In this document: positions 43,458-52,615 of the stretch, one piece after another
How positions within the stretch are numbered: the stretch's first letter is position 1
Layout: every line of letters begins with the position of its first letter
Assembly (NCBI GenBank): GCA_963708515.1
Contig: CAVPSX010000018.1
Location: 186,001 to 250,000 of the forward strand
Reading direction: 5' to 3'
Length of the DNA: 64,000 bases
Source: JAPLJM01 sp963708515
Lineage (GTDB): Bacteria > Desulfobacterota > Syntrophia > Syntrophales > Fen-1087
Program-made: the position numbers and the translations under genes
The notes under the pieces: generated by a model
Database searches by the model: none
Told to the model about the DNA's origin: nothing
The model's input: the letters and a program-made list of their open reading frames with translations, nothing else

Positions 43458-45389
43458 TCATATCTTCATTCCAACGGCGAAGCCTTCCTCAATGGCTTCC
43501 TTGATCATGCGGGGCTCCACGCAGTCGCCGATAGAGAACACTTCGGGAGCCGCCGACCGGAATTTCCCCGGCAGCGCCGGGTCGGATTTGAGGCCGACGG
43601 CCAGGACAACGAAGTCTCCTTCGATGAAATCAGGGTCTCCCTTCCGGTTCACCTTCACGCCCTTTTCGGTGATTTCCTCGACGACGGTTTTCGTTTCCAT
43701 GCGGATGCCCATCTGCTTCAACCGTGCCAGGAAGAAAGGCCGGTAGGTCATCGAGATGGTCGCCGCCATGCGATCCAGCATCTCGACCACCGTGACGGTG
43801 GCTACGGCTTTGCCTTTTTCTACGAGAAATTCAGCCGTTTCACAGCCAACCAGACCGCCGCCGATTACAACGACAGCCCCGCGTACCGTCTTTTTCCCTG
43901 TCAGCACATCCTCGGCCGCAACCACATGGGGCGCCTCGACACCCGGAATGGACGGGACAATCGGGGAAGCGCCCACGGCCAGGACAAGCACATCCGGCTT
44001 TCCGGCCGCAACGGTTTGCGGATCAGCTTCGCAATGGAGGCGGATCTCCGCTCCTGCCTTTTGCGCCCGGACGGCAAGACTTTTAGCCAGGGTACGGATT
44101 TCCTCCTTGTGGGGAGGCAGACAGCCCACGCGCAGCCAGCCGCCCGTCTCCGTCTCTTTCTCGAAGAGCGTGACCTTGTGCCCGCGTGCCGAGGCCACCC
44201 TTGCCGCCTCCAGACCGGCGGGGCCGCCGCCGACAATGAAGACCTTCTTCTGCGTCGCGGCGGGCTTGAGCCGACAGGCGCCTTCCTTGCCCGCCAGCGG
44301 GTTGACGGTGCAGAAGGCGCCGGCACATTCGCCCCAGGTCTTGTAGATGGACAGGATCTCGCCGAGGCACCGCGAACAGGCGATGCAGGGAACGATTTCA
44401 TCGACCCTGCCCGTTTTCGCTTTTACGGGCAGCTCGGGATCGGCAAGCAGGGCCCGGCCCATGCCGACGAGGTCGGCCTGGCCTGCCGCCAGGATCTTCT
44501 CGGCGATGAACGGGTCGTTGATGCGGTTGGCCGCGATAACCGGGATGCCCACGGCGCTGCGAATCGCTGCGGCAAGGTGGGCGAACGCCCCTTTGGGCAG
44601 AGAGGGGGCGACCGTGGGAATGGGCGACTCGTGCCAGCCCGTGTAGCAGTTGATGAGCCGCACGCCGGCTTTTTCGAGGGCCTGGACCACGATTTTCGAC
44701 TCTTCGACGGTGTGCCCGCCCGGCATCTGTTCCTCTACATTGAGGCGGACCCCGATGGGGAAGTCGTCGCCGACGGCCTTCTTCATGCTTGCGATGATTT
44801 CCAGCAGAATCCGCATCCTGTTTTCCAGGCTGCCGCCGTATTCATCGTCCCGAATATTGCCCGCGGGTGAGAGAAAACGGTTCAGCAGGTAGCCGCCGCC
44901 CACGAGGATCTCCACGGCGTCGAAGCCGCCCTCCCGCACGCGGCGGGCTGCTTTTCCGTATTCTGCGACGATGAACCGGATTTCATCGATTGTGATGGCC
45001 CGGGGCACGACGCGCAGAATCTGGTTCAAAATCGGAGAGGGCCCAACCACTTCGGTCAGGTTGTCCCGGAAAATGACGTGGTAGGAGGTGATGAACTGGC
45101 AGGCGGATTTTGCGCCGTGGGTGCGGATCGCCGCCGTCAGCCTCTTCACGCCCGGCAGAAAGCGGTCGTCGAACATGCCGGGCTCCACCGGCGCTCCGGC
45201 GGCGATGGGCGAAAAGGGGATGATGATCAGACCGGCGCCTCCTTTTGCGCGTTCGACGAAGAAATCGATGAAGCGGTCTCCCACGGTTTCGTCGGTTTCG
45301 CAATAGCCGGTGGTCATCGGAAGCATCACAATGCGGTTGGGAAGGTCCATGTTTCCGATTTTCAGCGGCGTGAACAGGTGCTTGAACAT
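43458..45389 (-). CDS. NADH:flavin oxidoreductase / 2,4-dienoyl-CoA reductase-type Fe-S flavoenzyme
   Basis: A 643-residue old-yellow-enzyme fusion. The N-terminal FMN TIM barrel (about 1-340) starts FKHLFTPLKIGNMDLPNRIV and holds GGGYLLNRFLSPAGNIRDDEYGGSLENR. The 4Fe-4S binding segment is CIACSRCLG with downstream CAGAFC. An FAD domain with IVGGGPAGLEAARVA and an NAD(P) domain with VVIGGGLVGCETAE follow. Such enzymes reduce enoates or dienoyl-CoAs, fitting anaerobic fatty- or aromatic-acid metabolism. It is followed upstream in the same strand by a flavin reductase-like gene (22-base gap), which may share its substrate chain. Confidence 0.9.
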   Translation of the reverse strand: MFKHLFTPLKIGNMDLPNRIVMLPMTTGYCETDETVGDRFIDFFVERAKGGAGLIIIPFSPIAAGAPVEPGMFDDRFLPGVKRLTAAIRTHGAKSACQFITSYHVIFRDNLTEVVGPSPILNQILRVVPRAITIDEIRFIVAEYGKAARRVREGGFDAVEILVGGGYLLNRFLSPAGNIRDDEYGGSLENRMRILLEIIASMKKAVGDDFPIGVRLNVEEQMPGGHTVEESKIVVQALEKAGVRLINCYTGWHESPIPTVAPSLPKGAFAHLAAAIRSAVGIPVIAANRINDPFIAEKILAAGQADLVGMGRALLADPELPVKAKTGRVDEIVPCIACSRCLGEILSIYKTWGECAGAFCTVNPLAGKEGACRLKPAATQKKVFIVGGGPAGLEAARVASARGHKVTLFEKETETGGWLRVGCLPPHKEEIRTLAKSLAVRAQKAGAEIRLHCEADPQTVAAGKPDVLVLAVGASPIVPSIPGVEAPHVVAAEDVLTGKKTVRGAVVVIGGGLVGCETAEFLVEKGKAVATVTVVEMLDRMAATISMTYRPFFLARLKQMGIRMETKTVVEEITEKGVKVNRKGDPDFIEGDFVVLAVGLKSDPALPGKFRSAAPEVFSIGDCVEPRMIKEAIEEGFAVGMKI

Positions 45390-45411
45390 AAAATCTCCTC
45401 CCGATTGGAAT

Positions 45412-45969
45412 CTATTTTTTCAACTTCGATCCAACGCTCCAGGCCCTGCCGATGTCATCGCCCACGCTCCAGTAATGATTGTCCGGCATCGTCAGGGTAA
45501 AGGGCCTGATCTTTTGGATGTCCGGCTTGCCGTCGGTCATGCAGGCCTCTTCGCAGTAGGCCTCCACGATCTCGCCGATAAACAGCGTGTTGGTCGGCAA
45601 TTTTACGGTTTCACAGAGCCTGCATGCCATCGACAGGGGACACTCGCCGATCAGCGGGGCTTTGGTTAATGATCCGTAGAAAACATCGAACATCTGAGAC
45701 TTATCAACTTTATTGCCGGAAAAAAGCCCGCAATAATCCGTTTTTTCCATCAGTGAAAGGTCGGGGATATTGATGCTGAATGCCTGATTTTCCAGAATGC
45801 CCTTATTGGTCAGGTGCGGCCCCAGAGAAATGCCGATCATCGGCGGCTGATAATTCATGCGGCTAACCCAGCCTACGGCCATAAAGTTCGGTTTTTCATT
45901 CACGATGCTGCCGGCCAGCACCATCGGCATGGGATACAAAAAAGCATTTTTGTCAATTTGTTTCTTCAT
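45412..45969 (-). CDS. Flavin reductase family (FMN-binding split barrel) protein
   Basis: A 185-residue protein with AGGAGG 6 bases before the ATG at 45969. The FMN-binding split-barrel pattern is MPMVLAGSIVNEKPNFMAVGWVSRMNYQPPMIGISL, followed by HLTNKGILENQAFSINIPD. It probably binds FMN and reduces a flavin or small acceptor. It is cotranscribed with the old-yellow-enzyme fusion downstream. Confidence 0.88.
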   Translation of the reverse strand: MKKQIDKNAFLYPMPMVLAGSIVNEKPNFMAVGWVSRMNYQPPMIGISLGPHLTNKGILENQAFSINIPDLSLMEKTDYCGLFSGNKVDKSQMFDVFYGSLTKAPLIGECPLSMACRLCETVKLPTNTLFIGEIVEAYCEEACMTDGKPDIQKIRPFTLTMPDNHYWSVGDDIGRAWSVGSKLKK

Positions 45970-45992
45970 AAAAACCTCCTTTCTCAAACCCG

Positions 45993-46478
45993 TCAGATCT
46001 CGCTGACGAAAACATGTTCCATGCGGTCGCCTTGCCGGATGACGTCCACGACATCCTTACCGGCCACAACCTTTCCAAAGACCGTGTGCTTGCCGTTGAG
46101 ATGCGGCTGCGGCGAGTGGGTGATGAAAAACTGGCTTCCATTCGTGCCGGGCCCGGCATTGGCCATAGAAATCACTTTTGCTTCGTGGATCAATGGGTTC
46201 CCCTTCAGTTCGTCTTCAAACTGGTATCCGGGGCCGCCGCGGCCTGTGCCGGTCGGATCACCTCCCTGGATAACAAAATCGCTGATCACGCGGTGAAACG
46301 TCACACCGTCATAGAAACCCTCGCGCGCGAGAAAGACAAAGTTGTTGACGGTTTTTGGGGCATGCTGCGGATAGAACTCCAGTTCAATTATACCCCGGTT
46401 GGTTTCCATCGTGACGCGATAAAGCTTTTCTGGATCGATCTGCATTTCGGGCGGACAATCCCACTGCTTTGCTGCCAT
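45993..46478 (-). CDS. Cyclophilin-type peptidyl-prolyl isomerase
   Basis: A 161-residue single-domain cyclophilin without signal peptide, so cytoplasmic. Motifs: HAPKTVNNFVFLAREGFYDGVTFHRVI (N-terminal core), QGGDPTGTGRGGPGYQFEDE, MANAGPGTNGSQFFIT and the LNGKHTVFGKVV segment. Active-site Arg, Phe and Gln are present. Confidence 0.94.
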   Translation of the reverse strand: MAAKQWDCPPEMQIDPEKLYRVTMETNRGIIELEFYPQHAPKTVNNFVFLAREGFYDGVTFHRVISDFVIQGGDPTGTGRGGPGYQFEDELKGNPLIHEAKVISMANAGPGTNGSQFFITHSPQPHLNGKHTVFGKVVAGKDVVDVIRQGDRMEHVFVSEI

Positions 46479-46529
46479 ATTGATTCCTCCTGTGTTTGAT
46501 GACGGTTGACGGCCTGTTACGGGGTCTGT

Positions 46530-47051
46530 TCAGAGCGACCCGTCAAGTCCATCCGCCAGTGGTTTTTTGCAGGATCTGCACTGCTGCGCGCCACGGAAAA
46601 TCGCTTTTCCGCAGGATGGGCAGTGATAACGCTCACATTCCAACCGCGCCCATTCGACGCTGCCCTTCTCATCGCCGTGCTCGGCGACCTTGGCCCGCCA
46701 GACGGGAATCGCCCTTTTCATGACCTGAATACCCGTGGCAAAACCAAAATTATTGATGCGGTCACACGGCCATTCGCTGCACTGATGGCAGGAGTAGAAT
46801 CCCTTGGAGATCACGCAGTCCCGAATATTGCATATCCTGCAATATCCGTACATCTTTTTCGGCGGATCGGTCTGCATGCATCCATAGCATTCCGTATCTT
46901 CCGGCTTTGTTCCGTAAAGTTTCCCCAGTATGGCCTTGAACTTGTCATTGCCGTCCCGCGTTGCGATATAAACGCCGCAGGCACCGCAGTACAGGCCGCA
47001 GGGGGCCATCAGATCCTTGTTGCTGATTTCCTGTTCACTCCATCCTTCCAT
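46530..47051 (-). CDS. DUF3795 cysteine-rich protein with zinc ribbon
   Basis: A 173-residue protein of the DUF3795 group. It starts with APCGLYCGACGVYIATRDGN, then CYGCMQTD, CRICNIRDCVISKGFYSCHQC and C-DRINN. A CPSCGKAIF plus CRSCKKP zinc ribbon ends the protein. About seventeen cysteines suggest metal binding (zinc or Fe-S). Function is unknown. Gene order does not show an obvious pathway. Confidence 0.8.
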   Translation of the reverse strand: MEGWSEQEISNKDLMAPCGLYCGACGVYIATRDGNDKFKAILGKLYGTKPEDTECYGCMQTDPPKKMYGYCRICNIRDCVISKGFYSCHQCSEWPCDRINNFGFATGIQVMKRAIPVWRAKVAEHGDEKGSVEWARLECERYHCPSCGKAIFRGAQQCRSCKKPLADGLDGSL

Positions 47052-47148
47052 GTCAATTCCTCCTGAACATTATTCAGAATCCTATTAAAACTCCGGAACC
47101 TTCGAAAATGACTACGTCAAATATTTCCGTCATGGGTGTCCCTTGATG

Positions 47149-47661
47149 CTAATGTCTGACATGAATCAATTTGTCCGTTTCGAACCCCAGGGCCTTTGCC
47201 TTGTTGATCAGCTCGGATTTTATGGATGCATCCATCCGGGGTTCTCTCGCCAGAATCCACAAATAGGATCTACTGGGGCCGCACACCAGGGCATAGGAAT
47301 AATGCTGCTGATCCAGTGCGATGATATTGTAGCTACCATAAAACGGCCAAAAAAAAGATACCTGCAGCCTGCCCGTATCGGCGTCCGCGATGAAGGAGCC
47401 CTTCCCGACAGCCTCCTTCCACTGGCTCGATGTGGGATTGAACCCCCGGTTGATGACCCGGAGCGAACCGTCCGCGGCCAGGCTGTAATGCGCTGTGATC
47501 TTTTCAAGGCCCCTCTCAAAGGAATGATCGAGCCTGGCGATCTCATACCAGAGGCCCAGATAGCGCTGGACATCAAATCCTTTGACCGGTGTTACATGGT
47601 CCGGGATGCCGACACAGCCGGCAAGAAAGATGAAAAGAAACCATACAAGTTTTCGCATCAT
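47149..47661 (-). CDS. blc: Outer-membrane lipocalin (Blc-like)
   Basis: A 170-residue lipoprotein: the signal peptide ends LAGC, with Cys16 as the lipidated residue. The lipocalin signature is RYLGLWYEIARLDHSFERGL, followed by the YSLAADGSLRVINRGF and SYLWILAREPRMD strands. Bacterial lipocalins of this kind bind lysophospholipids or fatty acids at the outer membrane. Confidence 0.93.
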   Translation of the reverse strand: MMRKLVWFLFIFLAGCVGIPDHVTPVKGFDVQRYLGLWYEIARLDHSFERGLEKITAHYSLAADGSLRVINRGFNPTSSQWKEAVGKGSFIADADTGRLQVSFFWPFYGSYNIIALDQQHYSYALVCGPSRSYLWILAREPRMDASIKSELINKAKALGFETDKLIHVRH

Positions 47662-47721
47662 AGAATCGCCTCTATGGAAGGACCTGGCCCGGGCGAGCGC
47701 CTCCCGGGCAACGTATTTGAC

Positions 47722-48105
47722 TTAAACCACCAGCATATAAAGCGTCACCGCCAGTTGAACGACGGATACAAGCAATATCGCTTTCAGGATGTATTTTGAA
47801 ACAGGCTGATTAAATTCCACTCGTCCTTTTCTGAGAAAATACGTATGGATGGAAAAAGCAAACAGGCCGCCGAAACACAGAAGCAATGAAAAAACGAGGC
47901 CCGCCGGGGACCGGTTGGAAACGAGCGTCAATCCGTAAAGGATAAAAAACAGCAGCGGAAAGTGCAGCACCAAAAAGCCGGCAATGCCGCCCGGCAGCTT
48001 GAACAAGTCCCACTCCTTCCAGTACGCCGAGTCGATTTCATGGTTGATCAGCAAAACGGCATTGGCCAGATACAGCCAAAACAGCGAATCGGACATCAAG
48101 GACAC
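47722..48105 (-). CDS. Small integral membrane protein (DUF6713-like)
   Basis: A 127-residue protein with four hydrophobic segments and the family pattern LFWLYLANAVLLINHEIDSAYWKEWDLF near the N-terminus (seen in two pieces: LFWLYLANAVLLINHEIDSA and YWKEWDLF). No catalytic motif is visible. It is on its own between lipocalin and the Fe-S protein gene. Confidence 0.75.
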   Translation of the reverse strand: MSLMSDSLFWLYLANAVLLINHEIDSAYWKEWDLFKLPGGIAGFLVLHFPLLFFILYGLTLVSNRSPAGLVFSLLLCFGGLFAFSIHTYFLRKGRVEFNQPVSKYILKAILLVSVVQLAVTLYMLVV

Positions 48106-48169
48106 CTCCTCTAATCCCTAACAGCGCTGCTGATTGAGTCAGCTTATAAATTTGATATTTATGACCTGC

Positions 48170-48189
48170 ATGTGGCCTTTGTACCACAT
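48170..48189 (+). promoter_or_regulatory. Inverted repeat upstream of the winged-helix/Fe-S protein gene
   Basis: ATGTGG-N8-CCACAT lies about 110 bases before the start codon and could be an operator. No strong promoter hexamers flank it. Confidence 0.35.
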
Positions 48190-48301
48190 TTGAAGCCGGA
48201 TTTCAGCCATCACTTTAAAAGGCGATATAAAAAGTTGATAAGAAAACAAAAGACGTTTAGAATGGCACATCTTGCAATCAGGCACATACAAGGAGGCGGC
48301 C

Positions 48302-49297
48302 ATGTCGCATCAGGATCTGTACCGGGAATTGTCAAAAAAGGTTGGAACAGAACATTCACAAATTGTTCCGGAAATATGGAAAACGGTCTGCACGCCGGAA
48401 GAGGCAACGCTGATAAACGTTCTGCCGGCGACCATAGAGGAACTAGCCCATCGTTTTGGAAAATCCCAAGAAGCAATCACCGGCATGCTTCAGGTTTTAT
48501 TTCACAAAGGGTTGGTCTTCAAAGCGACCCGGGAGGGGAAAACCGTCTATCGCATGCCGAGACATATCATCCAGTTCCATGACGCCTCCACCCTCTGGCC
48601 GGAGGCGCCGCCGGAGTTGATTGAGCTCTGGCGGCAATACACGGAAAAGGAGTACCCAGAGATTCCAGCTGCGATCACAGCCATGAAGGTTCCCCCTTTT
48701 TTCCGTGTTGTCCCCATCAACGAAAAAATCGAAGTAAAAAGCCAGGTGCTTGTTTATGAGGATGCTTCAGCCATTGTTGAAAAGGCATCCGTAATTGCTG
48801 TTACGAACTGCCCCTGTCGCATGATTATGCGCAAATGCGACAAGCCGATTGACGTCTGCCTCCAGCTTAACAGAGGCGCGGAATATGCCATCGAGCGCGG
48901 AACAGGCAGGAGAATCGACGTTGCAGAAGCAAAGTCCATCCTGCGCAGGGCAGAGGAGGCCGGACTGGTTCATCTCACCGAAAACAAGGCAGGCATCGGT
49001 ACGGTTATCTGCAATTGCTGTAACTGTTGTTGCGTCGGCCTGCCTTATGCGAAAAATGCTGCAACCAGCGGCATGCTTGTTCCAAGCCGGTATCGGGCAG
49101 TCGTTGACGGCGATGCCTGCACGGGCTGTGGTCTATGTGTGGATGATTGTCCGATGGTCGCGATCAGCATCGACGAACAGAATATCGCCATGATAGACGC
49201 GGCGGCATGTATCGGCTGCGGCGTCTGTACACACGTTTGTCCCGCAGATGCGATCAGCCTCACGGCAGTCAGACAGGAAGATTTTATTCCTGCATAA
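48302..49297 (+). CDS. Winged-helix-like / 4Fe-4S ferredoxin protein
   Basis: A 331-residue protein; the ATG at 48302 has AAGGAGG 5 bases upstream. The N-terminal third looks like a winged-helix region (TPEEATLINVLPATIEELAH, GMLQVLFHKGLVFKATREGK). A middle domain carries NCPCRMIMRKCD and CNCCNCCC, a cysteine-rich metal site. Two 4Fe-4S ferredoxin motifs end the protein: CTGCGLCVDDCP and CIGCGVCTHVCP. This layout is seen in anaerobes as a redox or electron-transfer protein with a possible DNA-binding part. No partner is adjacent. Confidence 0.8.
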   Translation: MSHQDLYRELSKKVGTEHSQIVPEIWKTVCTPEEATLINVLPATIEELAHRFGKSQEAITGMLQVLFHKGLVFKATREGKTVYRMPRHIIQFHDASTLWPEAPPELIELWRQYTEKEYPEIPAAITAMKVPPFFRVVPINEKIEVKSQVLVYEDASAIVEKASVIAVTNCPCRMIMRKCDKPIDVCLQLNRGAEYAIERGTGRRIDVAEAKSILRRAEEAGLVHLTENKAGIGTVICNCCNCCCVGLPYAKNAATSGMLVPSRYRAVVDGDACTGCGLCVDDCPMVAISIDEQNIAMIDAAACIGCGVCTHVCPADAISLTAVRQEDFIPA

Positions 49298-49403
49298 AAT
49301 ATCACCGACCAAGGTAAGATTTCCAAAGATTATAACAATTTTGCCGATTCTCAAGCCGACAGGGTTTCCCTGATTATCCAGCCGACAACCACCTTCCCGT
49401 CTT

Positions 49404-49684
49404 CTATGGTTTCATCCCCCCGGTAAAGCAGATCAACTGCTGGGTGACCACATCGGACAGAAGCCGCAGGTCTGTCTCCTTTACGTCGCAAACGTGCACC
49501 ATTTCAGCGAAGTGGCTGTCCCCTGCGGCCAGGTCGGCCAGCCGGTTGGACCGGGAGTCCATCCATGCCGCATTGAAGAAAACCCCCTCCCTGTCCGGAT
49601 AGATCGCCATGTAGAAAATATCCATCTCCACCAAATCCTGGAAAAAGTGCATCCCGAAGGACAGGTCGGGGATCAGGCCGCCGT
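49404..49684 (-). pseudogene. C-terminal remnant of a second KaiC/ATP-grasp fusion gene
   Basis: The frame KDGGLIPDLSFG followed by MHFFQDLVEMDIFYMAIYPD and a tail ending VVTQQLICF matches the last ~95 residues of the gene at 52616-55222, with scattered substitutions. Its 5' end stops at the porin gene stop codon. No other part of the parent gene is present. It is a decayed duplicate, not a functional gene. The arrangement suggests a past tandem duplication with the amtB-glnK-porin cassette between two copies. Confidence 0.88.
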
Positions 49685-49687
49685 CCT

Positions 49688-50631
49688 TTAAAATGCGAAA
49701 CTAGCCATCAAACCGCCCACGATAAATGAACCGTTCCGATCCGCCGGCGAAGCCACCCCTTTCAGGCCCTGGCCTTTCATTTCATTCTTTGCATCGTCGG
49801 AGAGAGGAAACACGTATGAAATCGTCGGCGTGATCGTGATGTATCCCGTTGCCTTGATGGGCAGGGAGACGGTCACACTTCCATCGTGGAAATTGCTGAA
49901 CTTGTCATTCGTCGCCAGGCCGTTGCCGTCAAATTTGGGATAACCGCCGTAGCCCGCCCCGGCATTGAAAAGGGTAGCGTCCGCGTAGGTGCTCAGAAGA
50001 TAGCTTGCCGAAGCCGCCAACTTCAGGGAAACCATCTTGTTGAACTCGAAGGCATGGGATACCCCGAAGAGGAAATACCAGTTGTGGTAGTGATCGATTT
50101 CCTTATATACGGTCAGAGTCGGCGACAGAATTGTGTTCAGGCTCACCGTCGCAAAGATCTCCTGGGCGTCGGCCCGGTCCGGGGCGTCTTTGTTGAGGGC
50201 GGCCAGGCCGTAGTAGATGTAGCCGGCCCCAATATTGAACAGCCCCAGGTTCTTCGTGTAAGACAAGGTTAAATCCGTTTCGTTCCAAGTGCTTGCATAA
50301 CTTGTACTGCCTGTTCCAGAAAAATAGGGTCTCGTATCCAGATTGCCCCAGATGTTGGCCGAAAAACCTTTGTAGCCGATCGTCGCCGACGGCTGGACGA
50401 CGATGCTGTTCCGGCTCAATTCATAACCCCTCCAGATATACTGGCTCAATACCGCCGCGGTGAAGTCGCCCGTTGGCTTCTCCTCTGCCGCTGTCACTGC
50501 CACTTTGGCGGTTTCGGAAGCGACCTTCGTTTCCGCCGCCGGTTTCTCTTCCGCAGCGGAAACAAAGGTAAAACTGAAAATTGTCAGCACCGACAACAGC
50601 ACCGCCGTTACAATTTGTTTTTTGAAAACAT
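49688..50631 (-). CDS. TorF-like putative outer-membrane porin, one-base frameshift in signal peptide
   Basis: The readable part (304 residues from 50602) has a hydrophobic leader, an Ala/Glu/Lys-rich linker and a beta-barrel of about a dozen strands. It starts LSQYIWRGYELSRNSIVVQP and ends in ASFAF. An ATG at 50631 with GAGGA upstream would give MFSKKQIVTAVLL in frame if one base is added to the A6 run (50618-50623), so the gene is probably intact in reality. Such porins are commonly encoded with amtB and glnK, as here, and may let ammonium or small solutes through the outer membrane. Confidence 0.8.
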
Positions 50632-50711
50632 AAGCGTGTCCTCATTCGGTAATGGTTATTATTCAGAATATCAACCTCTGAATGCGGAAGGGATGATCCC
50701 GGTGTAAAAGT

Positions 50712-51053
50712 TCATCCGATAGCGCTGCCGCCCCGCTCTCCCGTCCGTATCCTTATGACATCGTGCAGATCGAGAACGAAGATCTTGCCGTCGCCGATCT
50801 CGCCGGTGCGGGCGCCCTTGGTGACGGCTTCTATGGCCGGCTCCACAAATTCCTCATTGACGGCGATCTCAAGTTTCACTTTTTTCAGCAGGCTTCCCGC
50901 TTCCTTGGTTCCCCGGTACACTTCCGTGACGCCTTTCTGCCTGCCCCGGCCCAGGACATTCGACACCGTCACCAGCGGTATTTCCGCTTTTTCCAATGTC
51001 GACATGACCTCGTCGAGCTTATGGGGCTGAATAATGGCAATAATGTATTTCAT
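50712..51053 (-). CDS. glnK: P-II nitrogen regulatory protein, T-loop lacks Tyr51
   Basis: A 113-residue PII protein that senses 2-oxoglutarate and ATP/ADP and gates AmtB. The frame GRGRQKGVTEVYRGTK is clear, but position 51, the uridylylated Tyr in proteobacterial GlnB/GlnK, is Glu. The following T-loop reads EAGSLLKKVK rather than the usual YVVDFLPK-type sequence. Tyr46 is kept. The C-terminal signature DGKIFVLDLHDVIRIRTGE is normal. It is encoded 17 bases after amtB, the reverse of the common glnK-amtB order. Confidence 0.92.
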   Translation of the reverse strand: MKYIIAIIQPHKLDEVMSTLEKAEIPLVTVSNVLGRGRQKGVTEVYRGTKEAGSLLKKVKLEIAVNEEFVEPAIEAVTKGARTGEIGDGKIFVLDLHDVIRIRTGERGGSAIG

Positions 51054-51070
51054 GGCTTATCTCTCCTTTC

Positions 51071-52302
51071 CTATTCGATCACCGTGTAGGCGGCTTCACT
51101 CTGCTGCGTCAGATCGAGGCCGATGGTCTCGTCCTTTTCCTTGACCCGGGCGCACATGACGGCGTCCACAAGCTTGTAGATTATAAAGGTCATGACGCCG
51201 GCAAACAGAGGCGCAACGACGGCCATAATGATTTGCGGCCAGAGCTGGGCGCCGCCGAAAAACAGGCCGTTCGCCCCGGCGTCGTTGACCGCCTTTTCCG
51301 CGAAAAGACCTACGGCGATGGTTCCCCAGATTCCGCCGACACCATGCACCCCGAAGGCATCCAGGGCATCGTCGTAACCGAGCTTTGCCTTGATCAGGGC
51401 GATGGCGAGATAGCAGACGAAAGCGACGATTATGCCGATGAAGATGGCGTTCATGGGGTTCACGAAGCCGCAGGCCGGGGTAATGGCCACCAGTCCCGCT
51501 ACGGCTCCCGTGACGGCACCTAGGACCGTGGGCTTGCCATGCTGCTGCCACTCGATGAGGGCCCAGGTCAGTCCCGCCGCCGCCGTGGCGATGTGCGTGG
51601 TGACAAAGGCGTTGGCCGCAAGGTCATTGGCTGCCAGGGCGGACCCGGCATTGAAACCGAACCATCCGAACCACAGCAGGGCGCCCCCCAGGACGGTAAA
51701 GGGCAGGTTATGGGGCCGGAAAGGGGTCTTCTGGTAACCTAACCGTTTGCCCAACAGCAGGCACAAGACCAGGGCCGATACCCCGGAGCTGGCATGGACG
51801 ACAATGCCCCCGGCAAAATCCAGGCCGCCGAGATTCCTCATCCAGCCGCCCGTTCCCCAGACCCAGTGCGCCAGGGGATCATAGACGAAGGTCGCCCAGA
51901 GGATCGTAAAGACCAGAAAAGCGGAGAACTTCATCCGTTCCGCAATGGCGCCGATCATGAGGGCCGGGGTGATCACGGCGAACATGCACTGAAAGATCAT
52001 GAAGACGGAGTGGGGAATCGTGGCGGCATAATCACCGTTGGGCTGCCCCCCACATGCCTGAGCCCGGCCCACTCCAGGCTGCCGATGATCCCCTGCCCCG
52101 TATCGGGACCGAAGGACAGGGAATAGCCGAAGAGAACCCACTGTAAAGAGATCACGCACATGATGATGAAGCATTGCATCAGGATCGAAAGGACGTTCTT
52201 CCGCCTGACAAGACCTCCGTAAAAGAAGGCCAGCCCCGGTATCGTCATGGCAAATACCAGGACCGTGGACATCAATACCCACGCGGTATCTCCTGTATTC
52301 AT
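51071..52302 (-). CDS. amtB: Ammonium transporter AmtB, frameshifted in a G6 run
   Basis: A frameshift at 52046-52051 (six G on the coding strand) splits the gene. The 5' frame encodes MNTGDTAWVLMSTVLVFAMT to SLEWAGLRHVGG. The 3' frame resumes with QPNGDYAATIPHSVFMIFQC and runs to the stop at 51071. Seven G would join them exactly. Twin-histidine residues (GGIVVHASSG, GVHGVGGIWG) and the Amt signature DDALDAFGVHGVGGIWGT are present. It conducts ammonium across the inner membrane. A -24/-12 promoter lies 50 bases upstream at 52354. Confidence 0.9.
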
Positions 52303-52615
52303 AATAAACCTCCTGACAAAAATATTTCCCGAACTGAAGGATAATCAGGGTAGATCAAAGACCGTGCCAAGGGGGCTTATATTCATCCATATAGCTGATT
52401 GTATTGTGCTAATTATTGTTTATCCTTATGCCGCCCAGAGCAGGGGTTGGAACAGTTTTGTTTGATCCGTGGGAGTATAGACAAAAATGTATAAATGGGA
52501 TAATATACCACTGGATGGATGGATGGTTGCTCACAGCCGGATATAAAGCAGCTTTTTTATTTGCGGATGCAATTCAGTTCCACTTTGATCAGCCCGTTGC
52601 GTCACACCATTCAGA
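52303..52615. other. Intergenic region with amtB sigma-54 promoter
   Basis: Apart from the -24/-12 element at 52354-52369 and a short GGAT tandem repeat near 52512-52527, no gene or RNA element is recognised. Confidence 0.45.
52354..52369 (-). promoter_or_regulatory. Sigma-54 (-24/-12) promoter of amtB-glnK
   Basis: Minus strand TGGCACGGTCTTTGAT matches TGGCACG-N4-TTGC in all but one position: the -12 GC is GA. It sits about 52 bases before the amtB ATG, as expected for a nitrogen-regulated gene. Confidence 0.7.

Noticed and set aside
43398..44870. Plus-strand open frame of 490 codons
   Set aside because: Antisense to the old-yellow-enzyme fusion; the translation is rich in Arg/Gly/His and lacks any motif.
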